NCBI RefSeq assembly: GCF_014698505.1
Contig: NZ_JACJTD010000036.1
Span: 19,406 to 83,405 of the forward strand
From: Nostoc foliaceum FACHB-393
GTDB taxonomy: Bacteria > Cyanobacteriota > Cyanobacteriia > Cyanobacteriales > Nostocaceae
Reading direction: 5' to 3'
Length of the DNA stretch: 64,000 nt
Shown: piece by piece, positions 38,389-47,999 of the stretch
How positions within the stretch are numbered: position 1 is the first letter of the stretch
How the letters are laid out: each line of letters starts with the position of its first letter
Position numbers and translations under genes: made by a program
The notes under the pieces: generated by a model
What the model was told of the DNA's origin: nothing
Databases searched by the model: none
The model's input: only the letters and a program-made list of their open reading frames with translations

Positions 38389-39411
38389 ATGGGATCGACT
38401 CGCGTACGGATCGCAATTGACGCAATGGGAGGGGATCATGCACCCGGTGAAATCGTTGCTGGCGCATTGCGAGCAAGGGAAGAATTGGGTGTAGATGTAT
38501 TACTGGTTGGTGATCCCCAACAAATAGAAGCTGCCTTGCCGCCAAAAACGAATTTAGGGCAGATGGAGATCGTTCCTGCTGAGGAAGCGATCGCTATGGA
38601 TGAGGAGCCTTTAAATGCAGTTAGACGCAAACGCAAGGCTTCTATCAATGTGGCGATGGATTTAGTCAAGCAGCAAAAGGCAGATGCCGTATTTTCTGCT
38701 GGTCACTCCGGGGCAGCTATGGCATCAGCTTTGCTCCGCTTAGGACGATTGCCGGGAATTGACCGCCCAGCCATTGGGACTGTTTTTCCGACAATTATTG
38801 CTGGTAAGCCAGTGTTGGTACTTGATGTCGGCGCGAATGTAGATTGCCGTCCGAAGTTTTTAGAGCAGTTTGCCGTCATGGGATCGGCTTACAGTCAATA
38901 TGTCTTGGGTACAACCGAACCTAAAGTGGGTTTGTTGAATATTGGTGAAGAAGACTCTAAGGGCAATGATGCAGCCGTCCGCGCCCACCAATTGCTGCGC
39001 GAAAATTCCCAAATTAATTTTATTGGCAATGCCGAAGGGCGTGATGTGCTTTCCGGTCGCTTTGATGTGATTGTCTGTGACGGCTTTGTAGGAAATGTCT
39101 TATTAAAATTTGCCGAAGCAGTCGGAGAAGTGATTCTGCAAATTCTGCGGGAAGAATTACCCCAAGGATTGCACGGTCAAATCGGTTCAGCACTCTTAAA
39201 ACCAAACCTGAAGCGGATTAAGCAGCGGATGGATCACGCAGAACATGGCGGCGCTTTGCTATTAGGCGTGGCAGGAGTCTGTTTTATCGGTCACGGTAGC
39301 TCACAAGCTCCTTCAATTTTTAATGCAATTCGTATGGCCAAAGAAGCCGTTGACAACCAGGTGCTACAACGAATTCAGTCCCAATATATCCTAGAGCGCG
39401 AAAGCGGTTAG
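38389..39411 (+). CDS. plsX: Phosphate acyltransferase PlsX
   Basis: A 340-residue peripheral membrane enzyme that converts acyl-ACP to acyl-phosphate for phosphatidate synthesis. Diagnostic blocks are RIAIDAMGGDHAPGEIVAGA near the N-terminus, FSAGHSGAAMASALLRLGRL, VLDVGANVDCRP, VCDGFVGNVLLKFAEAVGE and the C-terminal IGHGSSQAPSIFNAIR. It is the first gene of plsX-fabH-fabD, the typical bacterial fatty acid/phospholipid cluster. Confidence 0.95.
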   Translation: MGSTRVRIAIDAMGGDHAPGEIVAGALRAREELGVDVLLVGDPQQIEAALPPKTNLGQMEIVPAEEAIAMDEEPLNAVRRKRKASINVAMDLVKQQKADAVFSAGHSGAAMASALLRLGRLPGIDRPAIGTVFPTIIAGKPVLVLDVGANVDCRPKFLEQFAVMGSAYSQYVLGTTEPKVGLLNIGEEDSKGNDAAVRAHQLLRENSQINFIGNAEGRDVLSGRFDVIVCDGFVGNVLLKFAEAVGEVILQILREELPQGLHGQIGSALLKPNLKRIKQRMDHAEHGGALLLGVAGVCFIGHGSSQAPSIFNAIRMAKEAVDNQVLQRIQSQYILERESG

Positions 39412-39415
39412 CGAT

Positions 39416-39502
39416 TCAGTCATAAGTCATGAGTCATTTGTCATTTGTCATTTGCAAGGACGAAAGACAAAAGACAAAGGCAAGGGACAAAAGACAAAAA
39501 GC
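39416..39502. repeat. Heptamer tandem repeats between plsX and fabH
   Basis: CATTTGT-type units (GTCATTTGTCATTTGTCATT) are followed by AGACAAA-type units (AAGACAAAAGACAAAGG), an imperfect inverted arrangement. Such short tandem heptamers are frequent in Nostoc-group intergenic DNA. It ends shortly before the fabH ribosome-binding site. Confidence 0.65.
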
Positions 39503-39523
39503 TGATAGCTAGGGAGATTAGGA

Positions 39524-40516
39524 GTGGAAAACTTAGGCATAGCAATTACCGGAAGTGGCTCGGCAGTACCAGCAACTTCCTTACATAATCAGACATTAAC
39601 TGAACTAGTTGAAACATCAGACGAGTGGATAACTACAAGAACTGGAATTCGTCAACGGCGATTAGCATTGCCATCTGAGTCCTTGAGTGTACTCGCTACT
39701 GCCGCCAGCAGTCAGGCGATCGCAGCTTCGGGAATTAAACCAGAAGACCTAGACCTGATTCTGCTAGCGACTTCCACCCCTGATGATTTGTTTGGTAGTG
39801 CTTGTCAAGTACAGGCTCAATTAGGAGCCACCAACGCAGTAGCTTTTGACTTGACAGCAGCCTGTTCTGGCTTCGTATTTGGTCTAGTTACGGCAGCCCA
39901 ATACATTAGAACAGGTGTCTATAAAAATGTACTGTTGATAGGGGCAGATATCCTCTCCCGTTGGGTAGATTGGCAAGATAGGCGCACTTGTGTATTGTTC
40001 GGTGATGGTGCAGGGGCAGTAGTATTGCAGGCTTCTAAAAGCGATCGCTTATTAGGATTTGCACTGAAAAGTGATGGCACTCAAAACCATCACCTCAACC
40101 TTGCCTATGCAGGCGCTTCTCAAGAACTACTCACTGGTGTAAATATCACCAAAGGCACTTACCAACCTATTACTATGAACGGCAAAGAAGTCTACCGCTT
40201 TGCTGTCCAGAAAGTGCCAGAAATCATTGATAAAGCCTTGTTTCAAGCCAACCTTAGTGTTGACCAAATAGATTGGCTGCTGTTGCATCAAGCCAATCAG
40301 CGGATTATCGATGCCGTCGCCCAACGCTTGAATGTCCCAGAACATAAGGTTATAAGTAATCTCGCTCAGTACGGCAATACCTCTGCTGCTTCCATTCCCT
40401 TAGCTTTGGATGAAGCAGTGCGGCAAGGTAAAATTAAACCTAATGATATTGTTGCTGCATCCGGCTTTGGTGCCGGTCTTACCTGGGGTGCGGCAATTTT
40501 TCAATGGGGAAGGTGA
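39524..40516 (+). CDS. fabH: Beta-ketoacyl-ACP synthase III FabH
   Basis: A 330-residue condensing enzyme that starts fatty acid synthesis from acetyl-CoA and malonyl-ACP. It begins at GTG 39524 with AGGGAG at 39511-39516 as ribosome-binding site. Visible signatures are DEWITTRTGIRQRRLA, FDLTAACSGFVFGL (catalytic Cys), LLLHQANQRIIDAVA (catalytic His) and LAQYGNTSAASIPLAL (catalytic Asn), so the Cys-His-Asn triad is complete. Confidence 0.95.
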   Translation: MENLGIAITGSGSAVPATSLHNQTLTELVETSDEWITTRTGIRQRRLALPSESLSVLATAASSQAIAASGIKPEDLDLILLATSTPDDLFGSACQVQAQLGATNAVAFDLTAACSGFVFGLVTAAQYIRTGVYKNVLLIGADILSRWVDWQDRRTCVLFGDGAGAVVLQASKSDRLLGFALKSDGTQNHHLNLAYAGASQELLTGVNITKGTYQPITMNGKEVYRFAVQKVPEIIDKALFQANLSVDQIDWLLLHQANQRIIDAVAQRLNVPEHKVISNLAQYGNTSAASIPLALDEAVRQGKIKPNDIVAASGFGAGLTWGAAIFQWGR

Positions 40517-40518
40517 AT

Positions 40519-40621
40519 ATTTTGTCCTTTGTCCTTTGTCATTAGTCATTTGTCCTTTGTTAATGACCAATAACTAATGACCAATGATCAATGTCCAATG
40601 ACCAATGACTAATGACTAATG
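40519..40621. repeat. Long heptamer array ending in the fabD start codon
   Basis: TTGTCCTTTGTCATTAGTCA units are followed by TAATGACCAATAACTAATGA and further ATGACCA/ATGACTA units through to 40618. The fabD ATG (40619-40621) belongs to the final unit. The array forms a large imperfect inverted repeat in the fabH-fabD spacer. Confidence 0.75.
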
Positions 40622-41500
40622 ACTAAAACTGCATGGGTGTTTCCCGGACAAGGTTCTCAAGCACTGGGAATGGGAATTGATTTATTAGATATAGCCTCCG
40701 CTAAAAACAAATTTGCCCAAGCTGAGGAAATTTTGGGCTGGTCTGTAACAGAAATCTGTCAAAACGAAGAAGAAAAGTTATCACAGACGCTATACACTCA
40801 GCCAATTCTTTATGTGGTAGAAAGCATTCTTGCTGACCTTCTCCGAGAACGTGGACACCAGCCAGATTTAGTTGCTGGCCACAGTTTGGGAGAATATTCT
40901 GCCCTTTATGTAGCGGGTGTCTTTGAGTGGTCGGCTGGTTTATATCTAGTAAAGCGTCGTGCAGAACTCATGGATAGTGCCGTTGGTGGGATGATGGCGG
41001 CTTTGATGAACTTTGACCGCGAACAGTTGGAAAAAGTCATTGCCCAAACGCCTGATGTGGTGCTAGCAAATGACAATAGTTCGGGTCAGGTGGTAATTTC
41101 AGGCACGATTGAGGCTGTACAAGCAGTGATGACTCAAGTTAAAGCAAAACGTGCTATTCCCCTAAAAGTTTCTGGAGCATTTCACTCACATTTAATAGCA
41201 CCCGCGGCTACGGAATTCCAAGACATTTTAGAATCTGTGGAATTTCAGCCAGCTACTGTGCCGGTCTTGTCTAATGTAGAACCAATTCCATCTATTGATG
41301 CCGAGATTTTAAAGCAGCGCCTAAATAAACAAATGACTGGTTCTGTAAGATGGCGAGAAATCTCTCTGCAATTACCAGCTAACGGTATCCAACAAGTAAT
41401 GGAAATTGGGCCTGGTAAAGTCCTAACTGGCTTGATTAAACGCAGTAGCCCTGACTTAATTTTAAAAAACATCCAGAGTGCTGCTGATTTACCTGTTTAG
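40619..41500 (+). CDS. fabD: Malonyl-CoA:ACP transacylase FabD
   Basis: A 293-residue enzyme loading malonyl groups onto acyl carrier protein. It contains WVFPGQGSQALGMGIDLL (oxyanion loop), VAGHSLGEYSALYVAG (catalytic Ser), KRRAELMDSA (Arg) and SGAFHSHLIAPA (catalytic His). The start codon lies at the end of a heptamer repeat array and lacks a Shine-Dalgarno sequence. The stop codon (41498-41500) overlaps the stop of a reverse-strand kinase remnant, and plsC, the usual downstream neighbour, is about 6.8 kb away. Confidence 0.95.
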   Translation: MTKTAWVFPGQGSQALGMGIDLLDIASAKNKFAQAEEILGWSVTEICQNEEEKLSQTLYTQPILYVVESILADLLRERGHQPDLVAGHSLGEYSALYVAGVFEWSAGLYLVKRRAELMDSAVGGMMAALMNFDREQLEKVIAQTPDVVLANDNSSGQVVISGTIEAVQAVMTQVKAKRAIPLKVSGAFHSHLIAPAATEFQDILESVEFQPATVPVLSNVEPIPSIDAEILKQRLNKQMTGSVRWREISLQLPANGIQQVMEIGPGKVLTGLIKRSSPDLILKNIQSAADLPV

Positions 41501-42093
41501 TTTGACAGCATCTTGGGCAGATCATCTAGAATAAATTCCAGATCAACTTCTTTAGCCTCAGTTTGAATTTCAGCGACTGGATTGGGATAGTGATACTGAT
41601 ACAGTTGAATAAATTCCAACAAATCTTGGGCGTAATTCTGTATATGGGTGAGGTTGCCGTGAATAAAGTTGACAGGATTATTGGTTTCATGTGCCACGCC
41701 TGCTACCAGTTGCCCCAAGGCTGACATTTTTTCACTCTGGATCATCTGGGATTGGGTACGGCGCAGTTCTTCAAGTGTCTTCTGTAACGTTATTGTCTGC
41801 TTCTCAACCCTTAGCTCTAAGGCATTGTTAACCTGTTCTAGTTCGATGAAAGAAGTTTTTAACTGACTTGCCATGCTGTTGAAAGAACTAGCAAGTCCTC
41901 CGAGTTCATCCTGTCGTGTGGTGTCGAGATCGATCGCAAAGTCACCGTTGGCAAGTTGGTTACTAGCAGCGGTTAAGTGTTTTGTGGGTAAGTGAGGTAG
42001 GGCGATTCTTAACGAAACGGATATACCTAAAAGGCCATTGTTGCTGAAGGGTTTGTCTAAATTGGGTAAGCATGGAGTAGCAGAGATAAGTAT
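41497..42093 (-). pseudogene. Truncated histidine kinase remnant (HAMP-DHp)
   Basis: The - strand frame is open from after a TAA at 42094-42096 to a TAA at 41497-41499. It encodes part of a membrane helix (GLLGISVSLRIA), a HAMP segment (LTAASNQLANGDFAIDL, then QDELGGLASSFNSMASQL), a coiled coil, and the H-box MSALGQLVAGVAHETNNPVN. Translation stops just after a DDLPKML segment that corresponds to EDLPKII in the giant kinase next door. The sensor domain, most of the membrane part and the whole ATPase domain are missing. It is non-functional as a kinase; an ATG at 41874 could yield a small product. Confidence 0.8.
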
Positions 42094-42146
42094 TTAGGCT
42101 GAAGATTTCCTGAAAATTCGTGTCAATGTGCAGACGGATGTATGTG

Positions 42147-45100
42147 CTACAGCGGTAGCTGGATCACAAATTCAGTACCTTCGCCTGGTGAAGAATTTAC
42201 CTCAATCACTCCTCCATGTTTTTCTGTGACAATTTGACGAGCGATCGCTAATCCTAATCCTGTACCCTTACCCACACCTTTTGTAGTAAATAAGTGGTCA
42301 AAAATCTTTTGTTTTACTTCTTCATTTATCCCATTACCATTATCAGCAATAGAAATTTTCACGCCTTGATTTGCTACTGAGGTTTTAATGATAATTCGGT
42401 TGGGATTGTCCTTAATTTCCTCAAAACTCCGTCCTGTATTTGATTCATCTAGCGCCTCAATGGCATTTGCCATAATATTCATAAATACCTGATTTAGTTG
42501 CCCAGGGAAACATTCAAACTGCGGCAAATTACCATAATCAGTTATCACTTCAATTGTTGGACGTTCTTCGTTTGCTTTAAGGCGATGTTTGAGAATTAAA
42601 ATCGTACTGTCGATACCTTCATGGATATTAAATGGCACTTTGTAATCTTTATCAGCACGGGAGAAAGTTCGGAGACTGGTACTAATGTTGTGAAGGCGAT
42701 CGCACGCCATAGTCATTGAATCAATAATCTTGGGTAAGTCTTCTAAGCTATAATCCAAGTCAATTTCTTCAGCATGTTCTTTGATTTGATCATCGGGATT
42801 GGGAAGACTTGCTTGATATAGTTTTAAGTGTTCAACAATATCCGCAATGGTAGGTTTAGTTTGTTTGAGACTAGCAGCAATGAAGCCCAAAGGATTATTC
42901 ATTTCATGGGCTACCCCAGCAACTAAATTACCCAATGCAGACATTTTCTCACTCTGAACCATTTGTAATTGTGCTTGTTGTAATTCTTCTAAAGCTTTTT
43001 TCAATTCTTGGGATTTTTGAATGACGGCGGCTTCGGCTTGTTTGCGTTCTGTGACATCTAACAACAAGCCATCCCAAATAATTGAGCCATCAGCTTGTTT
43101 AATTGGACGGGATGCAGCTTGAATCCATTTTAACTGACCAGAAAGGGTGATAATTCGTCCTTGATATAGCCAAGGCTCCAAGGTTTGAGCAGAAATGGTA
43201 ATAGTCTCTTGATAACGCACCATATCCTCTGGGTGAGTCAGAGATATCAAACTGTTAGCATCAGCCACTGCCTGCTCTGATGGGACTTCGTAAATTTCAT
43301 AACAACCAGTGCTAACATAGCTTAACCTGGTGATACCATCTGGTAAAAGTTGGAATTGATAAATCATTCCCGGAACATTTTCCGCAAGGCGGTGAAAACG
43401 GGCTTCGGTATCCTGTAAATTAGTGTACAATTGGGCATTTTCTAAGGATATTGCTGCTTGGGAAGAAAGTAAGTTAATAACGCTGAGGCGATCGCTAGTA
43501 AATACCCCTTGAGTTAGTTGATTTTCTAGGTAAAGAATCCCTAGCAAATGCCCTTGATTAATAATCGGGGTACACAATACACTCTGAGGTTTTATTCGGT
43601 GCATATATTCCCCAATTACACCAAGAATATCTGTTTGCAAGTTATCGATCACAACTGTTTGTTGGGTATTTTTGACGTAATTGATAATTGTTATGGGAAT
43701 ATCTTGACAAGTATCTAGTGGTTGTGTGTCAAGAATGGTTTGTATCGCAATCTGGGAATTTGATCCATGATTAATAAAGGTAATTGCCCTAACTTGCCAA
43801 GTATCTCCTTGGGGAAGAATTAGTGCAGATTTTTTCGCGCCAGAGTTTTCTAGGATAATGCGGGTGAGGCTAGCAATGAGTTGATCTAATTCTAGAGAAC
43901 TGGATATAGCTTGAGCGGCTTTAAGGACAGAGGTAAAATCCAGACCATCAGAAATACAAGTGCTGTCAGTGCTAGAACTACGAGTAGATGAGGAAGTACC
44001 ACGAAAGCTAATAGTTTCTAGAGGGTTAAGGTTAATTCGTTGTTGTTCCAGGATGGGTTGAAGCAGTTGGGGATAGCGTTTTTCTAAGTCATTAGTTTTG
44101 GCTTTTGCGCCCCAACGAGCGTAGCAGTAGTATGCTTCTTGCATATATGGTTGAGCGACTTTTTCTTTACCCCAGTCGAGGTAGAATTTGGCTGCTAATT
44201 CGTTGCTAAGTGCTTCTTCTTGGATGTAGGCGTTGGCTTTGGCAAGGGAGATGGCGCGATCATAATATTCCATCGCCTTGAGCTTATCTCCCATTACCCG
44301 CGCTGTTTCTGCCTCAACTAAGTCGTACTTGTGCTGAAAATTAACAGGAGCATAGCCAGCCCAATAGTGCATGAGTTTTTGGTTGGTAATTACCTGATTT
44401 AACCAACATTCTTGCTGATTCTGTTCGCGATCGCAGCTAGAATACTTTGCAAGTAAGCACAAAGAGTAGTAAAAGTTATGTGCCACAACTAAGAGTAGAC
44501 CAAAGGCTCCATTCATATACCCGGTGGCTTTTTCTGCATTGCTTGCAGCTTCTTCATACTGGTCAAAGGTATAAAGAATAGCTGTTTTGGCAAGATAGAT
44601 AGCAAATAGTGATTGATGATTGTGGGTGTTGTGAAGATGCGGCAGCATTTCTTCCTCATCAAAATCAACACCAATCAGATAATATTGGTGAGAGGATCGA
44701 CCGAGTAAATTTAAGGTGACTTGCCTCCAAACCTGGGCATAATCAAGACAATGTTTTTGTTTGAGTTTTAAAAGTAAATTAATATATTTTGTTTGCCTTT
44801 CTTCAACAGCATCTAGAGTTTCTCCAATTAAGAATAAATGCGTACACTCAGCCATGATTGAATAGCTAGCGTGTTCAATATCTCCAACTTCTAGCCCACA
44901 CTGGATACTTTCTCGTAAAGCTGTGAGTGTATTTCGACCATGCTCTTTGTAAGCACAGATAAAAACACCAAAAATCATATAAATTTTTGAACTGATTTCT
45001 TTACTCTGGTATTGTTCTAGTAGCTTTAAAGCTATTTGACTTGAGTAATAAGCGGTATCGACATCTCCGATTACAGCACAAAGAAATACACCATAACTTC

Positions 45101-47999
45101 CATAGGCAAAAGCAGCCAAAGATGAATGTCCCTGTTCAAGACAAAGATGCAGCATTGTTAGTGCTATTGACGGAAACATATCCGGTTTGACATGATGAAC
45201 AGGAGGTGTAATACTAATCAGCAACCGTAGTGCAGCCAAAGATTCTAGATTGGTCATTTCTGGAATATGAGCTAACTTTGTTAAAGTTGGTAGTTGAGCT
45301 AAACGATTCTCTGGTTCTACATCAGGCGATCTCAACGAAATTTTTAACTGCTCTAGTGCTTTTAACCCTGTTTCAATGGCTTTAACTTGTTGATCTTGGG
45401 CAATATAAATTTGAACTTTCAGTTCATAAGCTTTAACTCTGTCCAACATCTGCGTAGTTTGCTGTAAGATCAGGTCTGTCAGTTTGATAGCCTCTTCAAA
45501 GCTAGTATTTAAGTATTCTGCTTTTGCTGCATCTTCATACAGCGCTAGGGTGAGATCATAATGACTTTGCCAGCTATCTGCTGTTAGCAGTTCCATTCCT
45601 AGCGTTAGATACTCAATCGCAGCAATGTAGGCAGTGGCAGCTATAGCTTTCCGTCCAGCTAACAGATTTAACTGAGCTAGTTGATCTCGTTCTATCTGTT
45701 GAGTAATTAATCCTAACCCCAGGTTCAATTGACTAACAATTTGAAATATTTTCTCTTCTTTTTCGCTTTTAGAAATATTATTTAATAGGATCTGACCCAG
45801 TTTTAAGTGAGTAGTCTGCTTCTGAGCTTCTGGAATTAAACAATAAGCAGCTTGTTGAACACGATCGTGTAAAAATTTATATATTGGGACTTGGAAATTG
45901 GAATTTAAAGGCTTTGATTCAGAATCCTGTCCACTGTGTTGAAAGAATTTATAAACATCACCAGTAGTTAAAAGTAACCCTTCTTCCAAAGCTTTCCACA
46001 AATCAGCAGCTGTTTCAATTTCCGATGATTCCGAAACAATTGCCAAGGTTGCTAAATCAAATTGATTGCCAATACAAGCAGCTAACTGTAAGATATTTTG
46101 AGTTGATTGTGGCAATCTTTGTAGTTGAAATGCCATAAAGGCAACAACATCATCTGTAACCGCTAGAGTCGTCACTTGTGCAATGTCACATTCCCAAAAG
46201 CCTGATTCAAAGTTAAATTTAATCAGCCTATCTTGATGTAATGCTTTGATAAACTGTGTAGCAAAAAATGGATTACCTTGAGTTTTTTGAGATACAAGTA
46301 GGGAAAGAGGCAACGCTAAATCTTCAGAACACTTAAGTGTGTCAGCAATTAACTGATTCACTTGTCTTTGACTTAGTGGTGCCAATGTAATTGTATTAAT
46401 AGTTGCTTGTGTTTTTTCAATTTTATCCAAGGTCAACATTAACGGATGTGCTTTTTTGACTTCATTATCACGATATGCACCAATTAATAATAGATGTCCT
46501 GTATCAGCCATTAATAACTGCATTAACTTCAGCGATGCTGAATCCGCCCATTGTAAATCATCTAAAAACATCACTAATGGATGTTCGGCAGTGGTAAAAA
46601 CTTGGGTAAACTTTTGGAATATTAAATTAAATCTAATTTGTGCTGCATTTTCTGATAATTCTGGAGGCGATGGTTGTTGACCAATAATTCTTTCTAATTC
46701 TGGGATGACTTCAATAATTACTTGTCCATTTTCACCCACAGCCTCTAATATTTTGCTTTTCCATTGCTGGATTTGTCCATCACTTTCTGTTAATAGTTGC
46801 TTCATGAAATCCCGAAATGCTTGCACCAATGCACTTAAGGGAATCTTCCGTTGAAATTGGTCAAATTTCCCTTTGATAAAATAACCGCGTTGTCTAACAA
46901 TCGGTTTATGAATTTCATTAACAACCGCAGTTTTACCAATACCAGAAAAACCAGCTACCAGCATCATTTCTGTTGCACCAAGGCTAACTCTTTCAAATGC
47001 TTGGAGTAGGGTTTCTACTTCTGTTTCCCGTCCATAAAGTTTATCAGGGATAATAAAGCGATCGCACACATCCCGTTGGGCAATTGGGAAACTTTTAATT
47101 TCACCAGTTTCTTGGATTTGAGATAAACAATTTTCTAAATCAAATTTCAGTCCCAATGCAGTCTGATAGCGGTCTTCAGCATTTTTCGCCATCAATTTCA
47201 TCACGATGTTACAGAGAACTTGGGGAATAGGAAAAGAAACCTCACCCCAACCCTCTCCTTGGCATGGGGAGGGAGCCAAAGGCGATCGAGGTTTATTCAT
47301 ATTTGCTGGAAGTTTTGCTAAATGGCAATGTACTAACTCCATCGGATCATTGGATTGGAACGGTAATTCTCCCGTCAATAATTCGTAAAAAGTCACACCT
47401 AAAGAATAGAAGTCAGTTCGGTAGTCAATTCCTCGATTCATTCTTCCTGTCTGTTCAGGAGAAATATAACTAAGCGTCCCTTCCAATACATTAGGATTCA
47501 TCAGTGTTTGAGTTTCCCGCGGTAATATGGATGCAATACTAAAGTCAATTAATTTAACTTGTTTGGTTTCTGGATTAATTAGAATATTGGCGGGTTTAAT
47601 ATCTTTATGAATAATCCGATCGCAATACAAGGTATCTAAGGTATTGCACAGTGCGATCGCTATCTGTAAAAACTCCGTGAGATTTCGTAGGTTTTCCCCT
47701 GTTCCCCATTCTTTAAGAGAAATTCCACCAAAGTCTTCCATCACCAATGCATAGCTATTTTGATACGGTTCTAGGCTATAAGTTTGGATGATTAGAGGAG
47801 AATTGAGATTTTTGGCAATGGTGTATTGATTGCGAAACTGCACCAGTTCACTAAAACTTGGATAAGGATTTTTCAAAAGTTTAATTACCACAGGTAAAGA
47901 GTCAGTTTCTCGATAACCGCGATAAACTATGGTTCTCGAACCATTATAAAGTTGTTCGTTAACTTGATATCCGGGAATAGTAACTAGAGTGTTAACCAT
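42147..47999 (-). CDS. Ser/Thr kinase-AAA ATPase-GAF-PAS-histidine kinase
   Basis: A 1950-residue HstK-type multidomain signalling protein. Residues 1-280 are a eukaryotic-type protein kinase (VVIKLL lysine, IIHKDIKPANILIN, IDFSIAS). From about 325 is an AAA_16-type ATPase (GFSGIGKTAVVNE; LVMFLDDLQWAD), then a long helical repeat region to about 1330. A GAF domain (about 1345-1500), a PAS domain (about 1525-1640), the H-box (SALGNLVAGVAHEMNNPLGF, His at about 1698) and HATPase_c (DNGNGI, GKGTGLGLAIARQIV) follow. An insertion near residues 238-261 derives from repeat DNA (see findings). It lies reverse-oriented between fabD and plsC. The signal sensed is unknown. Confidence 0.9.
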   Translation of the reverse strand: MVNTLVTIPGYQVNEQLYNGSRTIVYRGYRETDSLPVVIKLLKNPYPSFSELVQFRNQYTIAKNLNSPLIIQTYSLEPYQNSYALVMEDFGGISLKEWGTGENLRNLTEFLQIAIALCNTLDTLYCDRIIHKDIKPANILINPETKQVKLIDFSIASILPRETQTLMNPNVLEGTLSYISPEQTGRMNRGIDYRTDFYSLGVTFYELLTGELPFQSNDPMELVHCHLAKLPANMNKPRSPLAPSPCQGEGWGEVSFPIPQVLCNIVMKLMAKNAEDRYQTALGLKFDLENCLSQIQETGEIKSFPIAQRDVCDRFIIPDKLYGRETEVETLLQAFERVSLGATEMMLVAGFSGIGKTAVVNEIHKPIVRQRGYFIKGKFDQFQRKIPLSALVQAFRDFMKQLLTESDGQIQQWKSKILEAVGENGQVIIEVIPELERIIGQQPSPPELSENAAQIRFNLIFQKFTQVFTTAEHPLVMFLDDLQWADSASLKLMQLLMADTGHLLLIGAYRDNEVKKAHPLMLTLDKIEKTQATINTITLAPLSQRQVNQLIADTLKCSEDLALPLSLLVSQKTQGNPFFATQFIKALHQDRLIKFNFESGFWECDIAQVTTLAVTDDVVAFMAFQLQRLPQSTQNILQLAACIGNQFDLATLAIVSESSEIETAADLWKALEEGLLLTTGDVYKFFQHSGQDSESKPLNSNFQVPIYKFLHDRVQQAAYCLIPEAQKQTTHLKLGQILLNNISKSEKEEKIFQIVSQLNLGLGLITQQIERDQLAQLNLLAGRKAIAATAYIAAIEYLTLGMELLTADSWQSHYDLTLALYEDAAKAEYLNTSFEEAIKLTDLILQQTTQMLDRVKAYELKVQIYIAQDQQVKAIETGLKALEQLKISLRSPDVEPENRLAQLPTLTKLAHIPEMTNLESLAALRLLISITPPVHHVKPDMFPSIALTMLHLCLEQGHSSLAAFAYGSYGVFLCAVIGDVDTAYYSSQIALKLLEQYQSKEISSKIYMIFGVFICAYKEHGRNTLTALRESIQCGLEVGDIEHASYSIMAECTHLFLIGETLDAVEERQTKYINLLLKLKQKHCLDYAQVWRQVTLNLLGRSSHQYYLIGVDFDEEEMLPHLHNTHNHQSLFAIYLAKTAILYTFDQYEEAASNAEKATGYMNGAFGLLLVVAHNFYYSLCLLAKYSSCDREQNQQECWLNQVITNQKLMHYWAGYAPVNFQHKYDLVEAETARVMGDKLKAMEYYDRAISLAKANAYIQEEALSNELAAKFYLDWGKEKVAQPYMQEAYYCYARWGAKAKTNDLEKRYPQLLQPILEQQRINLNPLETISFRGTSSSTRSSSTDSTCISDGLDFTSVLKAAQAISSSLELDQLIASLTRIILENSGAKKSALILPQGDTWQVRAITFINHGSNSQIAIQTILDTQPLDTCQDIPITIINYVKNTQQTVVIDNLQTDILGVIGEYMHRIKPQSVLCTPIINQGHLLGILYLENQLTQGVFTSDRLSVINLLSSQAAISLENAQLYTNLQDTEARFHRLAENVPGMIYQFQLLPDGITRLSYVSTGCYEIYEVPSEQAVADANSLISLTHPEDMVRYQETITISAQTLEPWLYQGRIITLSGQLKWIQAASRPIKQADGSIIWDGLLLDVTERKQAEAAVIQKSQELKKALEELQQAQLQMVQSEKMSALGNLVAGVAHEMNNPLGFIAASLKQTKPTIADIVEHLKLYQASLPNPDDQIKEHAEEIDLDYSLEDLPKIIDSMTMACDRLHNISTSLRTFSRADKDYKVPFNIHEGIDSTILILKHRLKANEERPTIEVITDYGNLPQFECFPGQLNQVFMNIMANAIEALDESNTGRSFEEIKDNPNRIIIKTSVANQGVKISIADNGNGINEEVKQKIFDHLFTTKGVGKGTGLGLAIARQIVTEKHGGVIEVNSSPGEGTEFVIQLPL
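47237..47282. repeat. Palindromic repeat inside the kinase coding region
   Basis: The + strand reads AACCTCACCCCAACCCTCTC, then CTTGGCATGGGGAGGGAGCC. The style matches the CCTCACC...CCTCTCC...GGAGAGG repeats near 270-355 and 5657-5720. It is read in frame as SPLAPSPCQGEGWGEVSF in the kinase. Confidence 0.6.

Noticed and set aside
40519..40621. Possible CRISPR array in the heptamer repeats
   Set aside because: Units are only 7 bp and contiguous with no unique spacers, unlike CRISPR repeats; no cas genes are in the window.
47206..47473. + strand frames opposite the kinase gene containing SPQPSPWHGEG
   Set aside because: They are the reverse reading of the repeat inside the kinase; the kinase frame continues through the region.
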